A stretch of 64,000 bases of DNA from Tetracladium setigerum (Eukaryota > Ascomycota > Leotiomycetes > Helotiales), in the NCBI GenBank assembly GCA_031472005.1, contig PZJY01000001.1:62001-126000 (forward strand), given 5' to 3'. Numbering within the stretch: position 1 is the stretch's first letter; the number at the start of each line of letters is the position of its first letter. The position numbers and the translations under genes were made by a program. The notes below the pieces were generated by a model. The model saw nothing but the letters and a program-made list of their open reading frames with translations, was not told the DNA's origin and made no database searches. Shown here piece after piece: positions 32,699 to 44,807 of the stretch.

Positions 32699-34245
32699 TT
32701 ATTCGATAGCCCATCTCTCAACGACCTCGGCAAGCGTGTCATCGCCTCCCACATTACCTGGGAAAACGATATACGGCACACCAGTGTGTCTTGATGTCTT
32801 CTCATCACATCTCCAAATTGGCACACCAGGTGCTGCCTGTCCTAAAATCATAGCACGTTTCATTTCCAGTCCTTTGGTCGCAGCATCGGATGAAGTGATT
32901 CCACCCTAGATCTTCAGTCAGCAAAACAAAACCTCGAGATATGATTGAAGATACTTGAAGAGAATTAAAGAGGGAAAAACACACCTTTGCAATAACATAT
33001 CTCGGTCTAACCTCAATATTTCTCAAAATCTTGACCAGAGCCGCAGCAACCACACTCCCAATCTTCAAACTCGAAATGGCATCCGCACCAGTGATCAATG
33101 CTCTGGAAGTCATAACCAAGACATCCGACCCAGCTTTCAACCTCTCACTCGCTTCTGTAAACGCATTCGTGATGACGGCCTCAGCACCCGCATCAGATTT
33201 AATCAATTTCCCAACATCGAGTTCAATAACATGGAGTTTATCACCTCGCTTCTCGCGAAGCGAAGCCAGTTGAGCCGTGGTCTTGGGAACATACGAACCA
33301 GCTATGATCAAGCCTCCGGTGCGCGAGTTTGAGCCGGAGTGGTAGTCGAGTTCGAGATCTTGCGCTGTCATGGGTGCTTTTCCTTCGATTCCCAGGCGTG
33401 AGGATACAAAGGCTGCGCCAGTGCGATAGAGGTATTTCTTCCCCTTTTGCTCGGCGCCGATGGCTCCCGCAGCGAAGATGGCCATGTCTGATTCCGCGGC
33501 TGCATTAACGATGATGACGCTTCCTGGTGGGATTTCGAGCAATCTCTCTGTGACTTTTGCAGGTCCTCCCACGCGAATATCCTGCAGTGTGATGGAGAAG
33601 AGATTCTCCTCTGTGAATTTCCCACCGGCTTTCTCGAGCACGTAATCTCGAAGGTTGGAAGATTTATACCCGAAGGTGGCATCCTTCGCGAATGGGGTTT
33701 GGGACGCTGGAACCATCACGCCCTTCTCGGAAACATAATGCACATCATCGACCGTAAATCTACCTCCCTGGTAAAAGAAAGGCGCTAAAACCACGCATCG
33801 CTCTTCCCCAAACTCTCCTCGACCGCATCCGGCTCTTCTGGAAAATGCCCTCTCAGCGTACTATCGCCCCTCAAAACAATCTGGAATTTCTTCCCCGTCT
33901 CCTCAGCGGCTTTATGAAGATTCAGGCATATCTCTGAGATGAGTGCTTTGGCTTCTGGACCAGGGAGAGCGCGGGAGTTGGTGAGGATGAAAAAGCCGCC
34001 GACGGCGGAGAGGAGTTCGGTGCAGAGGGTAGTGTGGTCCCAGACTGTGAGGACGGCGATGTCGTGGCAGGTTTGGGTACCAGTTGGGTCGTCGTCGAGG
34101 GCGATTAGGAGGGGGGTTGTGGTTGTGGTGGAGGTGATTTGGGCGCGGATTTGGGAGAGGGTGTTAACTGTTGAGGCTGGGGGAGCGTGGAGAGTGTGGC
34201 TTCGGTTGGGAGGTGAGGGTATTCTCGGGGGGTGAATGGTGACAT
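32699..34245 (-). CDS. Four-carbon acid-sugar kinase family (DUF1537, OtnK/DtnK-like), frame broken twice by -1
   Basis: Bacterial relatives phosphorylate D-threonate, D-erythronate or similar sugar acids. Two exons (34245-32985 and 32905-32699) give 489 residues if two bases are restored. The N-terminal signature LLIALDDDPTGTQTCHDIAV comes into frame only when one C is added to CCCCC (34179-34183, plus strand GGGGG). The next break, GATGCGTGG-TTTTAG, needs one G at 33791-33792 and turns a stop into the conserved DAWVLAPFFYQGGR. The C-terminal nucleotide-binding domain is recognisable (GGLIIAGSYVPKTTAQL, VIAKGGITSSDAATKGLEMK, VPYIVFPGNVGGDDTLAEV). Both breaks are at short mononucleotide runs and together restore divisibility by three. 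The gene is divergent from a Zn-cluster regulator. Confidence 0.85.
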
Positions 34246-34968
34246 TGTGATGTTTTGGTGGGTATGAGTTTTTTTGGTATGAGATTTTGGTGATGTAAGA
34301 TTCCTTTGGGATTGTGGAACTTCTTGGAGTTGTGATATCTCTTGGAGTTGTGAGAATTCGGAGAGTAATGACTGATATAGATCTCTGGGATTGTGAGAAC
34401 TAGAATATGAATTGTGAAATCTCTTGGATTTGGGTCAGAATAATTAGAGTTGAGTTGTGAGAACTCCTGGAAAAAGTCTGTGAATGCTACCCTTACTTTT
34501 ACTTTACTATTATCATACTTTGTCGTCGATATATACTTCCCTCTTCAGCAGATCCTTCGGCCTCACACCTGCGATATCTCGGTCTTCTCCCCGACGCCCA
34601 CTCCTCAGGACCAGGACGGGAGAGGCACATCACGTGCTCTCCACCCGACACCCAATCGGCCGAGCCGCTAGTGATCAAAAGGCGGAGAGAACGCGGTCAT
34701 CATGGCGAGATTTCCTCGTCCCCAAACATCCAACCTTCAAGAAGTCCGTCCTGTTGTCGTCACATCAGAGGCATTCGATCCGCCAACTTGGACCTTTGAG
34801 GCTCCTCTCTCCCCGGCCTGCAGACGCAGATGAACTGCAGCTTCCATTTAGACGGCCCCACTAACGTCAACGTTAACGTGGTTCACGTCCAGTAGTCCTT
34901 GGCTTGGCTGGACAGGACGGACGTATGGTACGTACAGTACCTGTACCAATTGTTCAACAATACAACAA
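34246..34968. promoter_or_regulatory. Divergent promoter, DUF1537 kinase / PrtT-like regulator
   Basis: These 723 bp separate the two start codons. They contain the six-copy element at 34310-34471 and a small palindromic ACGT-rich block (AACGTCAACGTTAACGTGG) near 34864, about 105 bp before the regulator ATG. Confidence 0.5.
34310..34471. repeat. Six imperfect copies of an 18-bp element
   Basis: Copies related to RTTGTGAGAACTCTTGGA begin at about 34310, 34329, 34347, 34389, 34410 and 34454. The first three are directly tandem with a period near 18. The others are spaced by 21 to 44 bp. All six are in the same orientation. Confidence 0.7.
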
Positions 34969-37243
34969 ATGGCCGGAGTCAAACGCCGTCGCACCGTCGA
35001 TGAGGTGGTTGATGAGAGTGCATCGCCAGCTTCGGTGACAACCTCAAGCACCAAAGCCAATAATGGCACTGCTGCTAGTAATGCCGGGAACAACAATGAA
35101 CCTCGCGTGCCCAAAGTCTCGAGGAAAATCCATGCCTGTACGGAATGCCAAGCCAGGAAGATCAAGTGTGATATTGAGGCGCCGCATAAGAATGTATGCA
35201 CGAGATGTTCAAAGAAGGGCCTGAAATGTGTGGTCAACAAGAGTTTGCAATCGTTATTGGAGGAAGATACTACGTTGGTCCTCCTTTCTACTTTCCTTGG
35301 CTTAATGACCAGCTCAATACTGATATGGCGAATGATAGATGGAAGACAAGCCTTGAGCAGAACAGCCAGAGCTTGACGCTGGCCGTCTCAAAGATTCTGA
35401 GTGTGTTGAATCTTCCAGACTTGGAGTCTTTCTCAGCACAGGTCTCACAGAGTCAGGCTTTGGCCAAACAAATCCAGAATGACCTGGCCGTCAAAAAAGA
35501 GCCTACTCTCTCGACGCCCACAAGGCCATCGGGAATGGCAATGACCCGGGACAACTCCCGAGAGCCAGAGCATAGGTCAAATGATACTCTCGTCACAGAT
35601 CCCATGGGCGCGCTCTATGAAGTCACCAAGTTGAGAAATCTAAGACACGGTTCTCTTGGACGGGTTCTCTCCCCTCGCCAGACCACCTTGGAGAATGACT
35701 TTATATCAAAGGGTGCCATTGGTCTGGCAGACGCAGAGGAATTGTTTCGAGTCTTCAACACATCGCTCAATCATTACCTATGGGGTGGTGTGGCACTTGT
35801 CCACGATAACCTCACCTCCGTTCGAAGGTCCTCCTCGCTCCTCGCAGCCGCTATCACCACGGTCACGGCTTTACACATCCCAGGGAATGAAAAGACATTC
35901 GGTACATGCTATGCTGAGTTTACGAATCTAGTGTGCGACTCTATGTTTGCACGATACCATAGTCTGGATGAGATACGAGCGCTTGCAATCGGCGCGTTCT
36001 GGTTGTCGGATGTTAGCTGTAATTGAAACGACCCCCTGCCGACCATCTCCGTACTGACATCTCCAGGGAACTTGTCTGGGCATGCTGTCCGAATTGCCAC
36101 GGAATTGAACCTCCATCAAAGCTATTCTCGAGCCATGCGAGGTTCTCGAGAACACTTTGAAGGTGCCCGGCTCTGGTACTTCCTCTACGTGTGTGACCAC
36201 CATTTTAGCATCGCATACGGTCGGCCACCAGTGATCCAAGAAGATATTACCATCACCAACCACGAGAAATTCCTGGAACTTCCTGGAACCCTGCAATCCG
36301 ACGTTCGACTCCACAGCCAAGTGGCTGTCTTCATCATTCTGACACGATTTTACAATCACTTTGGGCCCGACATCGAACTGGCTGTCACGGAAGCCGATCT
36401 CATCCCTTTGCAACAATTCGCAGCGGCGCTTGATGAATGGAGCACCAAATGGTGTGTCCGACTCACTCCCCCAACCCATATGTGGCGACGTATCCGCTGA
36501 AGGGAGTGCACCTCCATCACTTCTTTGGCAAGCTGCAGGTAACGTCGTTGGCGCTTCGAGGCATTCACCAACAGTCCAACATGCTGGATCTGAGTCCGCA
36601 GCGACGAGATTTGGCCAACACGGCGGTGACCTGCGCTATGAATATCCTCCAGATGTCGCTGGGGGATCCGGATCTTCGCAATTCGGTGGTGGGCGTACCG
36701 ATATATCTCCATACCATGATTGCATATTCGGCTGTGTTCCTCCTGAAGGCGCGGCAGAAGTCGAAGACGTATAACCTGCAAGCGGACTCCGAGCTGATTC
36801 TAGACCTGGTCAATCAAACTATCAACCTCCTACTCGGGGCGAGAGCTGGCGAAAGACATCTCTCCTCTCACATTGCGACGGGTCTGAAGAAGATGCTAGA
36901 CCGCATGACATCTCGAGAGGCGAGTGAGAAGCCTGGAGCAAGTTTACTCGGGACGAACCAGCAGCATAATAATCATAATCATAATAATCAGCATAGCAGT
37001 GGTAATGGTAGTGGTACAGACCACCATGGGCACAGCAGCCTGGGTCCAGACTACCTGGACCAGCACACCGCTGAAGCGCAGATGTGGGGAGATCACAACA
37101 GCGGTTATTTCGGTGCGCCCGAAAGTGGTATCCTGCGAATGTTTGACGAGTCAGTGCCATATGCGGACGAGCACTTCTTTCCGCTGGGATTCTTCGATGT
37201 GATCTCAGCAGCAGCGCCGCCGCCAGATCTGGGGTATCAGTGA
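34969..37243 (+). CDS. Zn(II)2Cys6 transcription factor, PrtT-like (frame broken by -1)
   Basis: Three exons (34969-35273, 35339-36018, 36067-37243) give 720 residues after adding one base. The zinc cluster ACTECQARKIKCDI followed by VCTRCSKKGLKCVVNK has six Cys in C-x2-C-x6-C ... C-x2-C-x6-C order. The middle shows the fungal-specific regulatory domain (SWNLSGHAVRIATELNLHQS, LWYFLYVCDHHFSIAYGRPP). The frame breaks at CCCCC (36468-36472): with one more C the sequence reads RLTPPNPYVATYPLKGVHLH and continues to the stop. The C-terminus has an Asn/His/Gly-rich stretch from AATAAT/CATAAT repeats. Layout and blocks resemble PrtT, the activator of secreted proteases in aspergilli; orthology is likely but not proven. 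Confidence 0.82.
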
Positions 37244-38098
37244 TCATGATAATAATAATAATAGCAAATAACCTCACATGATTGATGCACCACCGGGTTT
37301 TGGGTCAATTACCGCTCAGTCAACGATAGATAGCTTCGTACTCGTTCCCACAAAGCTGTTGGCGTTGTGTGGAGGGCGGTGATGTGACCGAGGAGGGTAA
37401 AGATCTCCGCACTCTGTCTCTCTCCAGTCTCTCCTCCTCCTCCTCCTCTGTGTGGGCTGGGGACCCCAACAAAGCCAAAGGGGTGAGAACTAGTCTACTG
37501 CTAGAGGAAGGGGGAAGCTGCAGCGTTGCATCCGGCCAGGCAAAAGCCCATGTGCTTGATTTCGGAGGCAACTCGGCCTGGAGCCAATGAACAGTGGCGA
37601 GATAGGTAACGGCAATTGTTTCGGGTGGGGAAGTGGAGAGCCTGGGCGGGGAGAATTGCTGTCATTGATTGATCACTGATCGCGGTCTGTGGCGGCCTTT
37701 GAGGGGAGAGAACGGGAGAGCTTGGGGAGTTTGGGGAGAGTTTTGGGGATTTTGGGGAAAAAACTTCAAGAGGTTCTAGGCTTGGCGGTTCTTGGTGGTG
37801 CTTGGCATGGGCTTGACGCCTCTTCTAGGAAGGATAGACATCTGCGGTGCGATCACCGCGGTCATCTCTGCATGGATATGTCATGTCATGGCAATTGAAT
37901 GAAAACGAGCTGATCTACCTCTACTACCGACTACCTTGATGTAGGTATATATGATGCACTTCCTGCTCTGTCCAACTTTTCGTATTCGAGATTTCTGATC
38001 ATTCAGTTCTTCTTTTATCCTCCATCTCCCTCTCCCTCTCCATCTCTCTCCCATCTCCAATCTTCCTACTTCAACACCTCTCCAATTCAACTCTCACC
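37244..38098. promoter_or_regulatory. Promoter region of the MFS transporter gene
   Basis: No gene is supported. A TATA-like GTATATATGATG lies at about 37945 and a strong CT-rich tract runs from about 38015 to 38060, directly before CACCATGGCC. This is the arrangement of strongly expressed fungal genes. G-rich repeats (TTGGGGA) occupy 37720-37760. Confidence 0.5.
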
Positions 38099-39647
38099 AT
38101 GGCCGACGCAAAGGAAACCTTGCAACACCTGGAGCAGAACCCTTCCATCGTGAAGGGTGGTGTCAATGCCGAGGATGTCGAGTTACAGGCAGCCTTGAAG
38201 AACTATGTCCCGGGCAGCGATGCAGAGAAAGCACTCGTCCGCAAGATTGACATGCGATTGATTCCTATGTTGTGGATCATGTACGTCCTGAACTACATCG
38301 ACCGAACCAATATCGTGAGTTTATTTCCTCGCCCTGACCGAAATATTCAAAAACATCTCAAAATACTAACTATTTGTGACAGGGAAATGCCAGAATCGCC
38401 GGAATGGAACGAGATCTCAAACTGGACGCCCAAAAGTACGCCTGGGTACTATCCATTTTCTTCTTTGGTTACCTCATTTGCGAAGTTCCCTCCAACATGA
38501 TCTTGTCTCGCACACGACCATCCATCTTCCTGCCAGCCATCATGTTGGTCTGGGGTGCTCTCAGTGCCGTGATGGCCTGCGCTCCATCCTACGCTTCCAT
38601 GCTCGCCTTCCGCTTCATTCTCGGATGCATCGAATCTGGTTTCTTCCCCGGTGTCCTGTTCGTCATGTCATGTTGGTACAAGACGGCCGAAGTCGGTAAA
38701 CGATTCGCCATCTTCTACTCTGCTGCCGTCCTTTCGGGTGCCTTTGGAGGACTTCTCGCTGGTGGAATCACCGGTGGATTGAACGGTGCTCACGGCATTG
38801 CCGGCTGGAGATGGCTATTCATTATTGAGGGAGTCGCCACGGTGGGTGTAGCAATTATCGCCAAATTCGTCCTTCTCGATTTCCCCACTCTTCCAAAGGA
38901 CTCACTCTCGAAGAGCGCCAACTGGCCACCATTCGAATTCTCGCCGATTCTGCCACCACCGGCGGCTCTGCTGAAGATCGTCTTTCCCACTGGGAAGCTT
39001 TCAAGGCCGCTGCCACTGATCCCCGCACCTTCGCCTTCATGCTCCTCTTCGTTCTCGACGTCGGCGCTGGAACAATCAGTTACTTCATCCCCACCATCAC
39101 CAAATCTCTCGGCTACGAAACCGTCAAGGCACAATACATGACTGTCCCAGTCTACGCCGTCGCAACGGTCTGCCTCAATATCTGCGCTTTCTCAGCTGAT
39201 CGCTCCAACGACCGCAGATGGCACATCACCGGCGCCATGACCCTCGGCTGCGTCTGCGCCATTGTGTGCGCGATCGTTCAAACGCCCATGGTTCGCTACG
39301 TCATGCTCTGCTTCGTCGCTGCCGGTATTTGGTCCGCTCTCCCTCTCATCATGGCCTGGGCATCCAAGACCATCGACTTGCCCGCTGAAAAGCGCGCTAT
39401 CGCCATCGCTATGATCAACGCCGTTGGTAACTTGTCATCTGTTTACGGTTCGCAAATCTGGCCTACGAAGACGGCGCCAAAGTATACGCTTGGATGGGGT
39501 ATTACTGCTGGATTCTTGGGCGCTGGAGCTCTGGTTGCGGCGCTGTTGCCTATTTTCATCAAGTTGGTTCCTAACAAGCCGACGCGTGCTGAGGTTGCGT
39601 TGAGGGAGCGGGCAGAGATAGCTGCTGAGCAGGCGGATAGATCTTAA
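38099..39647 (+). CDS. MFS transporter, anion:cation symporter family (Dal5/Tna1-like), frame broken by -1
   Basis: Two exons (38099-38314, 38383-39647) give 493 residues after one base is added. The N-terminus contains ALVRKIDMRLIPMLWIMYVL and NYIDRTNIGNARIAGMERDL, the signature of the Dal5/Tna1 group that imports allantoate, nicotinate, pantothenate or other organic anions. Helices 2-6 follow, with SRTRPSIFLPAIMLVWG and RFILGCIESGFFPGVLF. The frame is lost near CCAAAGGACTC (38895-38899) and resumes as LTLEERQLATIRILADS, the central loop, then continues through helices 7-12. One extra A or G repairs it. The substrate cannot be told from sequence alone. Confidence 0.87.
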
Positions 39648-41028
39648 GCTGTACACCTCTATTTTTGGGCTGTATTTAATGTATACAAAGTATACAAAAA
39701 TGATTATATAGAAAATTCACGATATTGATGTATTTAAACGTTTACCACCTTTTCATCCGTCGCCCGTATCTGCATCGTTTTTTCGTTTCGAATTTTGTTT
39801 TGATTCATTGTTTTGATAATGTCCGTAACCAAGTAAAAGCCACCGCCGTCATTTGAAAGCAAGCAAGCAAATGTTGGAATTTACCCCCAAAAAAGCTTCT
39901 AGAAAAAAAGCCACAAAAGTGCTTCATTGCTACTTCCAAGACTTGTCAAAAACGCTTATTGAACCAGCCTTTAGGCTATTCAAACTCTGCCGTTAGTTCG
40001 CCGAGACGGAAAATGTCAAGATTACCGCTCGCTCGCTCGCTCGCCGGGACAGGTCTGGATTTCTGGATGGATGAACGGAGGAGTGGGAGTGGGACGGGGA
40101 TAGTTCGCTCATGCCAAGACACTAAAATGCTGGGGTACAGTAACTTCGGTACTTGGGTATTTTGATTTTCTCTTGAAGCTCGTCCTTCGCTCGCTTTCTT
40201 TCCTTCCCGTCATCCTTGTATTATGACCGCCCGTCAGCTTTTCAAAATGTAAGATTTCTTACACGTTGCTCGCCGCAGTTCGACTTCTACTTAACCCTGA
40301 GGGCGGGCATCAGTATTTCATGCAGGACATCCCACCGAAGATGCTGCCGAGGTCTTGAAGATGTCATGTCCAATCAGTGTCATCATGTCAGTCAGCGGAG
40401 AGACTCTTCCATTCCCATTCCAGAACATCTATCTGATGCTCAATCAGGGAGGGCACTCACTACCTTTCCTCCACCACAGATCAAAATCGACGGCGATTAC
40501 CATCCATTGGCAATTAGCATTGTTTCCAACCTTGGAGCACCTCCGGTTGTTCTCCTCGCGCAAGCGCTGACGAGTACTTTCTTTGCTTTTTGGCCCGGCA
40601 TCCATGATTTGTCCACCGTCCATCCTCATTCTCGGCGAGAGAGAGAGAAAGCGCGAAGTTTCGCAGCTTCAACTTTCCTCGCTATCAACTAGACACAACA
40701 AAGATCCTTGGTATCTGCGAAGGTTCGCTGATATCTTTAGTCACGTTTGAACATCGAGTCTGGTATTGGTCTATGTCTTTAATGTGGCTTCCTCGGTGTG
40801 GTTCGACCTTTTGGCTTGCGGTCTGAGATGCGCGAAGTTTCGCGGATTCCATTTGGTGGGGGTTGGAGCCAAAAAGCGGAGATTTCCCACCTGCTTGGAT
40901 TGTCCATTCATCTTCGACGTGTTACTTCTCCAACTTTGGGGTTTGAGTTATCTGATTTAGTTGAACGGTGCAATTTTGCGCAGTAATTCATTCTTTCGAA
41001 GTGCGTTGTATCATATCTCGTTGTGGCA
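39648..41028. other. Intergenic, no supported gene
   Basis: This contains a short (CGCT)n run near 40026-40046 and the promoter of the next gene. Open frames at 40.2-40.7 kb show no motif. Confidence 0.45.
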
Positions 41029-43467
41029 ATGTCACTTCTAAGTCAACGTCGCCGCCCTGCACATTCAAATGCCAGACACTCAACTGCTCTCTCGGAAACC
41101 ACATCGTTACACAGCAGCAGCAGCAACCAAAGCTCCGAAACCGACAATTCTTCAGTCGCTCTTGTATCTTTTTCAAACAGGCGAAGTAACAAGGAACATG
41201 CTATATTCAATATTCCGGGCAATGGCGGCATCTACTACAGTGAAGAAAAGAAAGTCGAATGCTACTGGGCTTGCCACAATTGTCAACGGAGTGCAAGCAT
41301 CTCTTACCACATCAATACGCATTGCCCAGAATGCGACCATGCCGTTGCGATGATTGTCAGTTGGAAGGATTGTCATTCAATCGACTCTTGCGATACCCAG
41401 TTGCCAAACTACCGCTGATTACCGACGTTGAGCGCTACTACTATGACCAGTATGTACTTCGATTTTGGATGTATCAGTGAAGAACTAATGGTCAGATTCA
41501 ATAAACAACCTACAGTAAACTACACGAACGATTGGCATCGGATAAGCGGGGAGCCAGAAGAGCTCTCCGATATCAGTTCTGGATCATCCCCGGCGTATTC
41601 TGTTCCAGATAGTACGTCGGCCAGCGCTACGGGATCACCCTCTGTGTTTGGAAGTGATAGTGAAATCCAAGAAGATGTCTCGGAAACAGACGAAGGAGGA
41701 AAATCATCGAATCCGGATTTCGAGTACAGGGTTCATGCTCTGGATGTTTTGGGATCCAGACTCCTCACGGCTCTAGAAGATCGCCTTGATTTAGCAGCCA
41801 TTCTTATTCCGAATCTTCAAAACAAATTCGCTTCGTTCACTGGCAACTACACTTCCGTCCCAAATTCGGATGGCAATAGTAGTAGTACTAGGAACGGAAA
41901 AGTGTCGAGCGAAAACGACTCAACTACAAATTCATCATCGAAGAATGGGAAGAAGTCAAATCAACCAACTCATCGGAAGCGCCCACGAAGGGGTAGCGAC
42001 GGGGACAGGCAACCTAGAAAACAGGTTCCCAGGCCAATCAAACAACCCGTGGATCGTGTGCCGCAATTCTTTGCTTGTCACTGGCACAAGAAAGATTGTG
42101 TTAAGTACAGTGCCAGCAATACGGAAACCACAAGGTATCGACGCTGCATGGATCCCGTCATTCCCGAGTTAAGAAGAATCAAGTAAGTCCTAGAAATCCA
42201 CACACTTCCTGAAGCATGTTTTTGCTGACCCGGGGACAAGAGATCACTTCAAGGCCGCACATGTGGGCTTCCAATGTAGACACTGTCACGGATTCTTTCG
42301 TGAAGCCGATGAGCTTGATGCCCATGAGGGATTCGACAGCTGCCCCCGCGACGAAACTCAGTCTCCGGTCGAAGGAATTGACGGTGCTCAGTGGGCGAAA
42401 ATCGAGAAGGTTATCAGCCAAAAGAGAAAAGACGGTGTCTCGAAATGGTTCGAAATCTGGGATATTCTATTTCCAGAAACACCAAGGCCAGCTCATCCAT
42501 GGAAAGGTATTTACGACTATCATTCCGCTCTTCAATGGCGCAAGGCTGATCAATTCTAGAGAACTGCAAGGAGATTCTCAAATCTAATTCCAGCACATTT
42601 ATCAACGTCCAGGAGTGTTTGCAAAGACTCCGCAGGTTACTGGAGTATGACCTGGAGACTGGAGTGTTGCGAAACCAGGATGAGGACCCTATACCGGAAA
42701 ATTACATCCTTGCTGTGGAACGCATGCTCGTTGAGATGAATTCCGAACAGCCAGCGGATTCCTTACTGCCAGATACGAACGGCTTTTCTGCTACTGCATC
42801 CCATGGGGCACAGATGATGGTTGAGCCGAATAATGCAGTAGCCAGAATTGAAACTCCATCGACCCCAAGATCTGCTCAGGAACACCTACCAGTATTCAAC
42901 ACACCAAACTTCAGATCCCCATCCTCTTTCTCCTCCAACTACGGTCGTAGTCATGGTCCCGGTCGCGATGCATCCACTACGACAGCAGCAGGATATCAAG
43001 ACATCATTCAAGCTCCGACACCGGATTTGATTTCTTCGCAGGACACACCAGCATCCATGACTTCGAGTTCTTTCCAGTCTCCAATTCCATCTTCATCTAC
43101 TCTTATTTACAACTTATCGCCAATAATGAGCCATAGCCACCCATCAAATTTTCCACATCAACAATTTTCCGATGCTGCGAATCAGTTCTCCTCATCTCCA
43201 TCTCCGTTTTACGCGGATACAACTACAACTACAGCTACATATGGCCAGACATACGACCAGATATATAATGAGACATGTAACGAGACATTCAATCAGCCAT
43301 ACAATCAGCCATACAATCAGCCATCATATACACCTTTTCACTCGGAATTCATGCTAGAAGACTGGACGGGAATGGCAAAATCACATTTTGGGGAGCAAAT
43401 GGTCCTAATGGATGGGGATTTTAATCCCGCGTCGTCTTCGTCGTGGAAGGAGAAGGAGAAGACATAG
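41029..43467 (+). CDS. Large zinc-binding (C2H2-type) fungal protein (frame broken by -1)
   Basis: Four exons (41029-41449, 41496-42182, 42241-42506, 42560-43467) give about 762 residues if one C is restored at 41342-41343. The repaired N-terminal zinc motif reads WACHNCQ, then HCPECDHARCDDCQLE, and the next exon joins in frame. Without the base a stop follows 24 codons later. The middle is Ser/Asn-rich with a basic block (THRKRPRRGSDGDRQPRKQ). A conserved block follows: FACHWHKKDCVKYSAS, then RIKDHFKAAHVGFQCRHCHG, then ELDAHEGFDSCPRD and WFEIWDILFPETPRPAHPW. This matches the domain of fungal C2H2-type proteins with the order Cys-rich, HxxxxH, CxxC. The tail has four (N)QPY repeats. A nuclear regulatory role is inferred only. 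Confidence 0.75.
43280..43330. repeat. In-frame 12-bp repeat encoding NQPY
   Basis: Three adjacent units of CAGCCATACAAT lie inside the coding sequence of the zinc-binding protein. A related YDQIYNETCNET run precedes them. Confidence 0.75.
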
Positions 43468-43788
43468 CAAGGAAGACATAGATAGCAGAGCAGAAGAGCA
43501 GAAGTGTAGCTCTGCAAATAATCCAGAGCAGGCAAAATAGTAATTAAGTGGAATGACCGGGGTGAATGAATATAGAAACCTTTTGCAATGATAGGGATAT
43601 TATCTTCGATATTAGTAGATGGTTTTTTGGAGGTTGATTCTCCAAGATAGAGGGTGGTTTTATGTATTGTAAATAGGCAGATAAGATGATATGGTATGAG
43701 ATGGTATGAGATGAGATAATTTCGTGGCGCGATGGACATCTAATCTTCATCAGTGCATCACTACAGGTGATACAAAAGCGAACTCTTC

Positions 43789-43866
43789 GCAAAATATATC
43801 TCTTTTTTAAATAAAAACCTCGCAAAATGTATCTCCTTTCAAACAAAACCTCGCAAAATGTTTCCG
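43789..43866. repeat. Imperfect tandem repeat, about 30-bp unit
   Basis: Three successive CTCGCAAAATRTWTC units are separated by T/A-rich spacers. The copies differ at several positions. Confidence 0.6.
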
Positions 43867-43950
43867 AGATCGTGCTCTTTTTTGTTTGGCCATGTCATGT
43901 CCCCTCCTCGCAAGTTGGTTCCCAATCAAGCTGGCGGCATTGCTGTGATG

Positions 43951-43975
43951 TACAGTACAGTACAGTACAGTACAG
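43951..43975. repeat. (TACAG)5 microsatellite
   Basis: Five perfect tandem TACAG units in non-coding DNA. Confidence 0.9.
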
Positions 43976-44807
43976 AACATCAAAACCACAACGCAATGCA
44001 AACATTCGCATCAAAAATAAAATCCAACGAAGAAGAAAAAGACAAAGATCCACGTGCTCTACACATGGCCATCAAGCGTTCCTCGGTTGGAGCCTTCCTC
44101 GCTTCGAGCTTTCCTCGCTTCGACTTGCAAAAATAAAAAAGTGAGATTATTTCAAGACAAAGAAAGTGGAGATGCAAGTACTGTACATAAGGTGGTGGTG
44201 GTTGAGCCAATGAAGAGTGGTTGAATCCATCAGATCAACCCCTGTAAGAGTACGTAATCAAGGCTACAAAGGTAATGCCGAGGCTGAGAAGGCGCTGAAG
44301 AAAGCTTCTGTGAGGCTGGAAGAAAGGCAAGAACGGTGACGGCATGCAAATTAGGAGATTACATGGCGTATTTTTTGCAATTTTTGGGGGAGGGAGTGAA
44401 TGTTTAAGTACTTTCGTGAGAGCATCTCTTTTTTTTTTATGTTGTGAGAAATAATTTGTATATACAAGGTTCGCCTTATTAGAGGTGTGTGTTGGAAGAC
44501 AAGGTATATTCGTACAAGACTATCATCATCTTCTTCATCTTCTTGGTAACGCGAGAGTATTCGGGAGGACAACTCATCTCACTTTATCTCATCTCAAATC
44601 ACGTTGTCGAAAGAAAAGGAAAGGGTACTCTTGCAACAAGCAATTGCGATCTAGGTTAGTTCAGAGACGACGACAACTACCCTCCCTCCCTACCTACCTC
44701 CAGCTCGATGATTGCTCATTGTCATATGAAATCAATCAATCCTACATCTACCCTCCAGAACGAACTTCACTCACTGACCTCGCGAACTCTCTAGATCATC
44801 AACAATC

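Larger units (their letters stand above)
43468..44807. other. Intergenic with short tandem repeats
   Basis: No gene is supported. An imperfect tandem repeat with CTCGCAAAATGTATCTC-type units lies at 43789-43866 and a pentanucleotide microsatellite at 43951-43975. Confidence 0.5.

Noticed and set aside
40216..40692. 158-codon open frame
   Set aside because: No motif; it lies in the promoter region of the zinc-binding protein.
43789..43866. CRISPR-like array
   Set aside because: The copies are imperfect, spacers are short and similar, and the genome is eukaryotic. It is a simple tandem repeat.
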